NCBI GenBank assembly: GCA_018054805.1
Contig: JAGPIU010000050.1
Location: 1-6,927, forward strand
Length of the DNA stretch: 6,927 nt
Direction: 5' to 3'
Source of the DNA: Paludibacter sp.
GTDB taxonomy: Bacteria > Bacteroidota > Bacteroidia > Bacteroidales > Paludibacteraceae
In this document: piece after piece, positions 1-5,382 of the stretch
How positions within the stretch are numbered: the stretch's first letter is position 1
Layout: every line of letters starts with the position of its first letter
The notes under the pieces: generated by a model
The model's database searches: none
What the model saw: only the letters and a program-made list of their open reading frames with translations
What the model was told of the DNA's origin: nothing
Made by a program: the position numbers and the translations under genes

Positions 1-114
1 CTGGGAATGGAGGCTATCTGGAAAATTGAAGTGGTTGATTTCCCTGCCTTCATTCTGGTGGACGACAAGGGAAATGACTTCTTTAAACTGATAAAACCAA
101 ATCCTGTGTGCTAA
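1..114 (+). CDS. 3' end of an unidentified gene, possibly thioredoxin-like (partial)
   Basis: Frame 1 is open from the window edge to a TAA at 112-114, giving the last 37 residues of a protein whose start lies outside the window. The visible stretch [14 protein letters not shown] resembles the segment after the cis-proline in thioredoxin/TlpA-like folds, where a Pro is followed by a hydrophobic beta strand, an acidic residue and a Lys-Gly turn. That assignment is inference from a short fragment: no CXXC motif or other diagnostic residue is in view. A hairpin terminator starts about 19 bases after the stop, which supports this being a real gene end. The gene is convergent with ychF. I am fairly sure the reading frame is coding and unsure of the family. 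Confidence 0.6.
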   Translation: MGMEAIWKIEVVDFPAFILVDDKGNDFFKLIKPNPVC

Positions 115-132
115 GCCACAGGATTATGAAAC

Positions 133-179
133 AAAAAAAACGCAAACACGGAATCTGATTTCCGGTTTGCGTTTTTTGT
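133..179. terminator. bidirectional intrinsic terminator between convergent genes
   Basis: An inverted repeat pairs 141-147 (CGCAAAC) with 165-171 and 149-153 (CGGAA) with 160-164. There is a single bulged A at 148 and a 6-nt loop. The stem is extended by A135-A140 facing T172-T177. It is flanked by an A-run (133-140) on one side and a T-run (172-177) on the other, so it can terminate transcription in both directions. It sits between the stop of the partial plus-strand gene at 114 and the stop of ychF at 210, where a shared terminator is expected. Confidence 0.9.
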
Positions 180-209
180 AATTTAAACATTTGAAACAGT
201 GGCGTTTCC

Positions 210-1310
210 TTACACATTAAATCTGAAGTGCATAATATCGCCATCCTGTACCACATATTCCTTGCCTTCGACGCTCATTTTTCCGGCTTCCTTGCAAGCA
301 GCTTCCGAACCCAATGTCACAAAGTCGTTGTATTTGATAACTTCGGCACGGATAAAGCCTTTTTCGAAGTCGGTGTGAATAACACCCGCGCATTGTGGCG
401 CTTTCCAGTTGCGTTCGAAAGTCCATGCGCGCACTTCCTGCACACCGGCTGTGAAGTAAGTCTGCAGGTCGAGTAAGTGGTATGCTGAACGAATTAAGCG
501 AGCCACGCCCGATTCTTTGAGTCCCACTTCTTCTAGGAACATTTGGCGCTCGTCGTAAGTTTCGAGTTCGGCAATGTCGGCTTCGGTAGCAGCTGCTACA
601 ACCAGAATTTCTGCGCCTTCGTCTTTTACAGCTTCGCGAACGGCTTCTACGTAGGCATTTCCGTTTACGGCCGAAGCTTCGTCCACATTACACACGTACA
701 TTACAGGTTTGTCGGTAAGCAGATAAAGATCCTTTACTAACTTTTTGTCGAGCGGATCGAGTTTTACTGTGCGGGCCGATTTGCCCTGAAGCAGTGCTTC
801 GCGGTATAGTACATATATATCGTAGAGCGCTTTGGCTTGTTTGTCGCCGCCGGTTTGTGCCTGTTTCTGCACTTTGTTGATGCGGCTGTCGATGGTTTCG
901 AGGTCTTTGAGCTGAAGTTCAATGTCGATAATTTCTTTGTCGCGCACCGGATTTACGCTACCGTCCACATGCACAATATTTTCGTTGTCGAAACAGCGAA
1001 GCACATGCAGAATAGCATCTGTTTCGCGGATATTGGCCAGGAATTTATTTCCGAGCCCTTCGCCTTTGCTTGCACCTTTTACAAGTCCGGCAATATCCAC
1101 AATTTCCACTGTAGTAGGTACAATACGTTGCGGTTTTACGAGTTCAGCCAGTTTGTTCAGGCGGTCGTCGGGAACGGTAATTACGCCCACATTGGGTTCG
1201 ATGGTACAAAACGGAAAATTAGCCGATTGGGCTTTTGCATTCGAAAGACAGTTGAAAAGAGTAGATTTTCCCACATTGGGCAAACCTACGATTCCACATT
1301 GAAGAGCCAT
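210..1310 (-). CDS. ychF: redox-regulated ATPase YchF (Obg-family, OLA1 homologue)
   Basis: A 366-residue protein, the usual length for YchF. The P-loop GLPNVGKST is at residues 9-17 and the G3-type motif DIAGL at 72-76. NVDE at 198-201 replaces the NKxD guanine-specificity motif, which is the hallmark that makes this family prefer ATP to GTP. A helical region follows the P-loop domain, and the last ~85 residues (from about LQTYFTAG) form the C-terminal TGS domain. The family is cytosolic, binds ribosomes and is implicated in translation and oxidative-stress responses; its exact cellular reaction is not settled. The start is chosen at MALQCGIVGLPNVGKST because family members begin a few residues before the P-loop. 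The gene has its own promoter and an unusual repeated leader, and it ends convergently with the gene at 1-114. Confidence 0.97.
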   Translation of the reverse strand: MALQCGIVGLPNVGKSTLFNCLSNAKAQSANFPFCTIEPNVGVITVPDDRLNKLAELVKPQRIVPTTVEIVDIAGLVKGASKGEGLGNKFLANIRETDAILHVLRCFDNENIVHVDGSVNPVRDKEIIDIELQLKDLETIDSRINKVQKQAQTGGDKQAKALYDIYVLYREALLQGKSARTVKLDPLDKKLVKDLYLLTDKPVMYVCNVDEASAVNGNAYVEAVREAVKDEGAEILVVAAATEADIAELETYDERQMFLEEVGLKESGVARLIRSAYHLLDLQTYFTAGVQEVRAWTFERNWKAPQCAGVIHTDFEKGFIRAEVIKYNDFVTLGSEAACKEAGKMSVEGKEYVVQDGDIMHFRFNV

Positions 1311-1320
1311 TATTTATTTA

Positions 1321-1350
1321 GTTTGAAAGTTTTATGTTTGAAAGTTTTAT
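1321..1350. repeat. perfect 15-bp tandem duplication in the ychF leader
   Basis: GTTTGAAAGTTTTAT occurs twice, back to back, at 1321-1335 and 1336-1350 with no mismatch. It lies 11-40 bases upstream of the ychF start codon, inside the predicted 5' untranslated leader. On the message strand each unit reads ATAAAACTTTCAAAC. Confidence 0.95.
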
Positions 1351-1381
1351 GCTGAATCTGTGCCGGTAGATTTCAGGGCTG

Positions 1382-1416
1382 CAAAGGTACAAAAAAAAGA
1401 CGGGAGGAGAAAGCGA
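1382..1416 (-). promoter_or_regulatory. Bacteroidota-type promoter of ychF
   Basis: On the minus strand TACCTTTG (1389 to 1382) matches the Bacteroidota -7 consensus TAnnTTTG exactly. A TTTC, one base off the TTTG -33 element, lies 19 bases upstream. The predicted transcription start is around 1377, giving a leader of roughly 67 nt before the ychF ATG. It lies downstream of the ORF6N gene on the same strand, so ychF need not depend on read-through. Confidence 0.75.
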
Positions 1417-1457
1417 ATGTATTAGAGTTGGTGTGTTAGGGCATAAAATCAGATTCG

Positions 1458-2033
1458 TTACTCCTGAATAAATCCAACTGGTTTTCGGGGGGTGATCTGT
1501 GGTTTTTTACTTGTTTGTAACTCGGCTAACGATTGATTAATGAGTTCGATTTGCATTCGCGTATCTTCGTTTATGTCATTATAATCCGTGAATACGTCTT
1601 CTATATAGGCTTTTAGTTCTTTCAGTTCATTTTGGAGTTCGGAAACCTTATCGGTTGGATTATTGAAAACTAATTGGCGAATTGCAATAAATGCACGCAC
1701 AAGTTGTATGTTGACTTGAATGGCTATATTGCTTCGTAATATACCAGAGAGCATGGTAACCCCATGTTCGGTAAATGCATAAGGGAGAGCTGAATTTGGC
1801 CGTTTTGATGTCGTCACAAATTGTGATGACATGCTAAGCCATTCAAATTCATTTAATTGAAACATGAAGTCTTCTGGAAAACGTTCGCTATTCCTTTTTA
1901 CTGCCTGATTTAATACGCGGGTTTCAACATTATACATTTTTGCCAAATCAAAATCAAGCATTACTTTTTGATTTCGGATAGTGTATATCTTACTTTGAAT
2001 AGCAGAGGGTTGTAGATGTAAAATTTCAGTCAT
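1458..2033 (-). CDS. ORF6N domain-containing protein (phage-associated DNA-binding type)
   Basis: A 191-residue protein. Residues about 12-100 match the ORF6N domain pattern as I know it: IQSKIYTIRNQKVMLDFDLA, then a YNVETRVLNQAVKRN segment, RFPEDFMFQL, and a C-terminal YAFTEHGVTMLSGILRS block. The domain was named from phage and large DNA-virus proteins, often occurs with KilA-N or BRO domains, and is thought to bind DNA; free-standing copies are common in Bacteroidota chromosomes. Residues about 126-173 are rich in charged residues and Leu/Ile and look like a coiled coil, suggesting oligomers. The tail RKPVGF resembles endings of other such proteins. No integrase or structural phage gene is nearby. 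No biological target is established, so function beyond probable DNA binding is unknown. Confidence 0.85.
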   Translation of the reverse strand: MTEILHLQPSAIQSKIYTIRNQKVMLDFDLAKMYNVETRVLNQAVKRNSERFPEDFMFQLNEFEWLSMSSQFVTTSKRPNSALPYAFTEHGVTMLSGILRSNIAIQVNIQLVRAFIAIRQLVFNNPTDKVSELQNELKELKAYIEDVFTDYNDINEDTRMQIELINQSLAELQTSKKPQITPRKPVGFIQE

Positions 2034-2061
2034 AAATTATCGTATTAGTTGGTTGTTTAAT

Positions 2062-2080
2062 CGAACGTGAGTTCGTTTTT
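2062..2080. promoter_or_regulatory. CGAAC-N4-GTTCG palindrome upstream of the ORF6N gene
   Basis: CGAAC (2062-2066), spacer GTGA, GTTCG (2071-2075) forms a perfect 5-bp inverted repeat, followed on the plus strand by five T (2076-2080). It lies 29-42 bases upstream of the ORF6N start. It may be an operator. It could also be a short plus-strand terminator, but no plus-strand gene precedes it. Confidence 0.4.
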
Positions 2081-2087
2081 AAAAGCT

Positions 2088-2130
2088 TTGTCACTAAAAT
2101 TTATTGTCTCAGACTTTGTTGTCACTGAAA
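2088..2130. repeat. two direct repeats TTGTCACTRAAA, 31 bp apart
   Basis: TTGTCACTAAAA (2088-2099) and TTGTCACTGAAA (2119-2130) differ at one position and are offset by 31 bp, about three helical turns. Both lie upstream of the ORF6N gene, next to the palindrome at 2062-2075. The arrangement would suit two copies of a regulator bound on the same DNA face, but no regulator is known. Confidence 0.5.
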
Positions 2131-2224
2131 AATAAATAAGGTTGTCTTTTGATAAACAATATAATTTCACACCTAATAGGTTTCGAAAATAAGTTGTAAT
2201 CAATATGTCTTCCAGTCGCTTCTC

Positions 2225-2252
2225 CCTGAAACTCAAAACTCGAAACCCGAAA
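2225..2252. repeat. four degenerate heptamer tandem repeats (consensus CYCGAAA)
   Basis: Consecutive units CCTGAAA, CTCAAAA, CTCGAAA and CCCGAAA fill 2225-2252 without gaps. The array begins 7 bases after the purN stop on the purN message side. Each unit differs from the consensus by at most one base. Confidence 0.75.
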
Positions 2253-2259
2253 CTAGGGC

Positions 2260-2826
2260 CTACCCCCAAATCTGTTCAATCACTTTCGGGAAATGTTCGT
2301 ATTCGAGAGCATGCACTTTGTTGGCCACATCGTCGGGGCTGTCGGTAGCTAACACGGGGCATTTGGCCTGGAAAATAATGCTGCCTTCGTCGTAATGCTC
2401 GTTTACATAATGTATGGTAATGCCCGATTCGGTTTCGCCGGCTTCCACCACAGCACGGTGCACTCGGTCGCCGTACATTCCTTTACCTCCGAATTTGGGT
2501 AGCAGGGCAGGATGAATGTTGATAATACGGTCGGGGAAAGCTTCGATAATTGCCTGCGGAATTTTGAGCAGGAATCCGGCTAAAATAATGTAGTCAATTT
2601 CTTCTTTTTGTAACAAATCGAGAATTGTTTTTCCGTCGGAAAACGCTTCGCGACTGAAAGTAAGCGATGGAATGTTGAGTATTTTTGCCCTTTGGTGTAC
2701 AAAAGCATCGGCTTTATTCGAAATTATGAGTGGGAAAGTGAAATTTTGGTTTCCGGCAAAGTAAGTCGCTATGTTTTCGGCATTTGAGCCGGAGCCTGAG
2801 GCAAAAAGAGCTAGTTTTGAGGGCAT
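2260..2826 (-). CDS. purN: phosphoribosylglycinamide formyltransferase (GAR transformylase)
   Basis: A 188-residue cytosolic enzyme that transfers the formyl group of 10-formyltetrahydrofolate to glycinamide ribonucleotide, the third step of purine synthesis. The phosphate-binding loop SGSGSN is at residues 10-15. The folate-site stretch [11 protein letters not shown] is at 80-90. The catalytic trio is present as N103 and H105 (in INIHPALLP) and D146 (in NEHYDEG), corresponding to E. coli N106, H108 and D144. The frame stays open upstream well beyond 2826 into acpP, but I place the start at [15 protein letters not shown] because family members begin about ten residues before this loop; the upstream extension has no PurN similarity and overlaps the acpP promoter. 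The length is slightly under the family's usual 190-215. It is transcribed divergently from acpP. Confidence 0.95.
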   Translation of the reverse strand: MPSKLALFASGSGSNAENIATYFAGNQNFTFPLIISNKADAFVHQRAKILNIPSLTFSREAFSDGKTILDLLQKEEIDYIILAGFLLKIPQAIIEAFPDRIINIHPALLPKFGGKGMYGDRVHRAVVEAGETESGITIHYVNEHYDEGSIIFQAKCPVLATDSPDDVANKVHALEYEHFPKVIEQIWG

Positions 2827-2830
2827 AATA

Positions 2831-2838
2831 CAAAGATT
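2831..2838 (-). promoter_or_regulatory. possible -7 element of the purN promoter
   Basis: On the minus strand AATCTTTG (2838 to 2831) differs from TAnnTTTG at one base. Its last G is only 5 bases upstream of the A of the purN ATG, so transcription from it would start within about 2 nt of the start codon. I see no good TTTG -33 box at the expected distance, so this is tentative. Confidence 0.35.
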
Positions 2839-2844
2839 TATTTT

Positions 2845-2858
2845 GCTCAAAAATGAGC
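2845..2858. repeat. short palindrome in the purN-acpP divergent region
   Basis: GCTCA (2845-2849), AAAA, TGAGC (2854-2858) is a perfect 5-bp inverted repeat. It lies just upstream of the putative purN promoter and about 70 bp from the acpP promoter. It could be an operator or a chance palindrome in AT-rich DNA. Confidence 0.35.
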
Positions 2859-2894
2859 TGTTTGTGCAAAAAAGTGTATTTTTTTCAACAAAAA

Positions 2895-2926
2895 TTCGGA
2901 TAATTGGAGAAATTTTCTTTCCTTTG
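2895..2926 (+). promoter_or_regulatory. promoter of the acpP-fabF-rnc operon
   Basis: TTCCTTTG (2919-2926) matches the Bacteroidota -7 consensus TAnnTTTG at all but one fixed position and is followed by CACC, the usual context of a start site. A weak -33 candidate, TTCG (2895-2898), lies 20 bases upstream. Transcription would start near 2930 and give an AT-rich leader of about 48 nt before the acpP ATG, without a Shine-Dalgarno sequence, as is normal for highly expressed Bacteroidota genes. Confidence 0.6.
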
Positions 2927-2977
2927 CACCGCAAAATTATAAAACATTTTTTATTTATAAACTTAAAAACAAAAATT

Positions 2978-3214
2978 ATGTCAGAAGTTGCAGCTAAAGT
3001 AAAAGCTATTATCGTAGACAAATTAGGCGTAGAAGAAGCTGATGTTACACCAACAGCAAGTTTCACTAACGACTTAGGAGCTGATTCATTAGACACAGTA
3101 GAATTGATCATGGAATTCGAAAAAGAATTCGGTATTTCAATTCCTGATGAGCAAGCAGAAAAAATTTCTACAGTAGGCGACGCTATCGCTCACATCGAAG
3201 CTATTCAGAAATAA
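2978..3214 (+). CDS. acpP: acyl carrier protein
   Basis: A 78-residue, strongly acidic protein of normal length for the family. It carries growing acyl chains of type II fatty-acid synthesis on a 4'-phosphopantetheine arm. The attachment serine is S37 in the invariant motif [10 protein letters not shown] (34-43), followed by the recognition helix region [14 protein letters not shown]. The frame is open upstream of 2978, but the start at [16 protein letters not shown] matches the usual N-terminus and lies just downstream of the promoter. It is the first gene of an operon with fabF 26 bases downstream, which uses this protein as its substrate carrier. Codons are A/T-rich and simple, as in highly expressed genes. 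Confidence 0.98.
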   Translation: MSEVAAKVKAIIVDKLGVEEADVTPTASFTNDLGADSLDTVELIMEFEKEFGISIPDEQAEKISTVGDAIAHIEAIQK

Positions 3215-3240
3215 TCTTTTTCCACAATAATTAGTTTATT

Positions 3241-4503
3241 ATGGAATTAAAAAGAGTTGTGGTAACCGGCTTAGGCGCGGTTACTCCTTTAGGTAATTCT
3301 GTTCCGGAGTTCTGGGATAACTTAGTTAAAGGAGTAAGCGGCGCCGCACCGATTACACGTTTTGATACTACGAATTTTAAAACAAAATTTGCATGCGAAG
3401 TGAAAGACTTCGATGCATTAAAGTATTTTGATCGTAAGGAAGTGCGCAAGCTCGACCTCTACGCTCAATATGCTATAGCGTCAGCAAAAGAAGCCCTTGA
3501 GCAAAGTGGTCTGGATCTCGAAACCATTGATAAAGATGAAGTAGGTGTAATTTTCGCTGCGGGAATTGGCGGTATTGCTACTTTCGAGCAGGAAATAGGT
3601 TACTACTATCAAAATCTGGAAAATGGCCCTAAGTTCAATCCGTTTTTCATCCCTAAGATGATTTCGGATATTGCTGCAGGTCAGATTTCCATTATGTATG
3701 GTTTCCGTGGTCCGAACTATTCTACTGCTTCGGCTTGTGCTTCATCGACCAATGCTTTAATCGATGCTTTCAATTATATCCGTTTGGGTAAAGCCAATGT
3801 GATTTTGGCCGGTGGCGCTGAGGCTGCCATTACGCCCGGTGGAGTTGGAGGCTTTAATGCTCTTACAGCTTTGTCGACACGAAATGACGACCCTGCAGGA
3901 GCTTCACGTCCATTCAGCAAAAGCCGCGATGGTTTTGTAATGGGTGAAGGTGCCGGATGCCTGGTACTCGAAGATCTCGATCATGCACTTGCACGCGGAG
4001 CTAACATTCTGTGTGAAGTTGTAGGTGGTGGGTTGTCGGCAGATGCATATCATCTTACTGCTACACATCCTGATGGTCTTGGTGCTAAACTGGTAATGAG
4101 AAGAGCTTTGAAAGATGCCGGATTGAATCCTGAAGATATTGATTATATCAATGTACACGGAACTTCTACTCCGGTTGGCGATATTTCGGAACCCAAAGCA
4201 ATTATTGATGTGTTTGGAGAACACTCGTATAAATTAAACATCAGCGCTACAAAATCAATGACGGGTCACCTTTTAGGTGCTGCCGGAGCTGTGGAAGCTA
4301 TTGCTTCAGTACTTGCCGTGATGAATGATATTGTGCCTCCAACTATTAATTTTACCGAAGGCGATGAAGATCCCGATATTGATTTCAACTTGAATTTTAC
4401 ATTTAATAAAGCGCAAAAACGTGTGGTAAATGCTGCGCTCTCGAATACTTTTGGATTCGGTGGACACAATGCCAGCGTGATTGTAAAAAAATATGTTCTC
4501 TAA
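3241..4503 (+). CDS. fabF: beta-ketoacyl-ACP synthase II
   Basis: A 420-residue cytosolic condensing enzyme that elongates acyl-ACP with malonyl-ACP in fatty-acid synthesis. The N-terminal VVVTGLGAVTPLG signature is at residues 6-18. The active-site cysteine C166 is in TASACASS, and the two catalytic histidines are H306 (VHGTSTPVGD) and H343 (TGHLLGAAGA), with the conserved K338 just before the second. The glycine-rich end NTFGFGGHN (402-410) is also intact, so the Cys-His-His triad is complete. Length and motif order fit FabF rather than FabH, which is shorter, or FabB, which has different flanking residues. It follows acpP by 26 bases and precedes rnc by 3, so it is the centre of the operon. 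Confidence 0.98.
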   Translation: MELKRVVVTGLGAVTPLGNSVPEFWDNLVKGVSGAAPITRFDTTNFKTKFACEVKDFDALKYFDRKEVRKLDLYAQYAIASAKEALEQSGLDLETIDKDEVGVIFAAGIGGIATFEQEIGYYYQNLENGPKFNPFFIPKMISDIAAGQISIMYGFRGPNYSTASACASSTNALIDAFNYIRLGKANVILAGGAEAAITPGGVGGFNALTALSTRNDDPAGASRPFSKSRDGFVMGEGAGCLVLEDLDHALARGANILCEVVGGGLSADAYHLTATHPDGLGAKLVMRRALKDAGLNPEDIDYINVHGTSTPVGDISEPKAIIDVFGEHSYKLNISATKSMTGHLLGAAGAVEAIASVLAVMNDIVPPTINFTEGDEDPDIDFNLNFTFNKAQKRVVNAALSNTFGFGGHNASVIVKKYVL

Positions 4504-4506
4504 GTT

Positions 4507-5262
4507 GTGATTAAAGCAATAATACGTAATATAAGGCTTCTTACCGGTTCCCGGAAGGAGCCTTATTTGCTTTTTTACAAAGTGCTTGGGTTTTATCCCT
4601 CGCGTATTGAATATTATCAGTTGGCTGTGCGTCACCGCTCTGTGTCGGTGCCTACCGACGATGGGCACCTGCTGAGCAACGAGCGTCTCGAATTTTTGGG
4701 CGATGCAGTGTTGAACTCAGTGGTGACCGATATTTTGTTTCGCAGGTACGAAAACGAACGCGAAGGTTTTTTGACCAATACACGTTCGAAAATTGTAAAG
4801 CGCGATACACTTAATCGTTTAGCATTTGAACTGGGGCTCGACAAATTGATGCAGGCCTCGAAGCATGTAAATACACATACCAACAATAATATTTATGGCA
4901 ATGCCCTTGAAGCTCTGATGGGCGCCATTTATCTCGACTATGGCTACAAGCAATGTAAAAAGTTTGTAGAGCATCGCCTTATCACTCCTTTTATGGATAT
5001 TGATAAAATTGCTGATGGGGAGGTCAACTTTAAGTCGAAAATTATTGAATGGAGCCAGAAGCATAAAATTAATGTGGATTTTGTGTTGGTGAAAGACGAA
5101 CTTTTGTCGGCCAATAAACATGTTTTTCATACCTCTGTAATGATTGGCGATAGAATTATGTGTGAGGCTACAGGGCAAAGCAAAAAGGAATCGCAACAAA
5201 ATGCAGCTGCACTGGCTCTGCAGAAAATCATTACCGACCCGGAACTTCCTTCCTCTTTCTAA
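4507..5262 (+). CDS. rnc: ribonuclease III
   Basis: A 251-residue endonuclease specific for double-stranded RNA, acting in rRNA and mRNA processing. The signature NERLEFLGDAVL is at residues 58-69, carrying E59, E62 and D66 (E. coli E38, E41, D45). The second metal-binding segment is GNALEALMGAIY (131-142), with E135 equal to E. coli E117 but N132 where E. coli has D114. A double-stranded-RNA-binding domain spans about 174-245 and ends in the basic/Ala-rich QSKKESQQNAAALALQ. The start is a GTG only 3 nt after the fabF stop; no better in-frame start exists, and the N-terminal LLFYKVLGFYP is a Bacteroidota-like extension. The spacing suggests translational coupling to fabF. A strong hairpin lies inside codons 9-20. 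Confidence 0.96.
   Translation: MIKAIIRNIRLLTGSRKEPYLLFYKVLGFYPSRIEYYQLAVRHRSVSVPTDDGHLLSNERLEFLGDAVLNSVVTDILFRRYENEREGFLTNTRSKIVKRDTLNRLAFELGLDKLMQASKHVNTHTNNNIYGNALEALMGAIYLDYGYKQCKKFVEHRLITPFMDIDKIADGEVNFKSKIIEWSQKHKINVDFVLVKDELLSANKHVFHTSVMIGDRIMCEATGQSKKESQQNAAALALQKIITDPELPSSF
4531..4576 (+). promoter_or_regulatory. terminator-like hairpin inside the 5' end of rnc
   Basis: 4531-4542 pairs with 4555-4566 (12 pairs, one of them G-U), a single A bulges at 4543, and 4544-4547 (CCGG) pairs with 4551-4554 around a three-base loop, TTC. That gives 16 stacked pairs in 36 nt. The stem is followed by TTGC and six T (4571-4576), making a T-rich tract like that of an intrinsic terminator. It begins 27 nt after the fabF stop codon. 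Whether it terminates, attenuates or is cut by RNase III cannot be read from the sequence. Confidence 0.65.
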
Positions 5263-5296
5263 CGCTCTTGTAAAGTTGCGTCGATCGCTTTTTCTT

Positions 5297-5328
5297 GTTG
5301 TCCTTCCACCTTGTTTTTAATGGGTTTG
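5297..5328 (+). promoter_or_regulatory. possible serB promoter
   Basis: TGGGTTTG (5321-5328), one fixed base off TAnnTTTG and followed by CAG, lies 54 bases before the serB ATG. GTTG (5297-5300) is a weak -33 candidate 20 bases upstream. A separate promoter is plausible because serB is 120 bp from rnc, but the match is only moderate. Confidence 0.3.
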
Positions 5329-5382
5329 CAGTTGCGTGTTTTGTTTATAGAAAATTGAATGAAATAATAAAACTAATTACAT

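Noticed and set aside
837..1355. 172-residue plus-strand frame opposite ychF
   Set aside because: It is wholly antisense to a well-supported gene and has no recognisable motif; it is a shadow of ychF codon bias.
151..1456. 11-bp inverted match GAATCTGATTT (151-161) and AAATCAGATTC (1446-1456) flanking ychF
   Set aside because: About this many 11-bp matches are expected by chance in 7 kb, and the first copy is part of the terminator loop. Not evidence for a mobile element.
2057..2269. 70-residue minus-strand frame between purN and the ORF6N gene
   Set aside because: Its beginning is a translation of the end of purN and the heptamer repeats, and the rest is low-complexity AT-rich DNA. No family pattern is visible.
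2260..3111. 283-residue minus-strand frame extending purN upstream
   Set aside because: The extra 95 residues cross the divergent promoter region and run antisense to acpP. They have no PurN similarity, and the family start fits 2826.
2771..3214. 147-residue plus-strand frame extending acpP upstream
   Set aside because: The extension overlaps the purN coding region and the acpP promoter. The standard ACP N-terminus is at 2978.
3904..4224. 106-residue minus-strand frame inside fabF
   Set aside because: It is antisense to a complete fabF and lacks any domain signal.
5262..5293. Possible terminator after rnc (GCG/CGC followed by five T)
   Set aside because: The stem is only three or four pairs with a mismatch; too weak to call as an intrinsic terminator.
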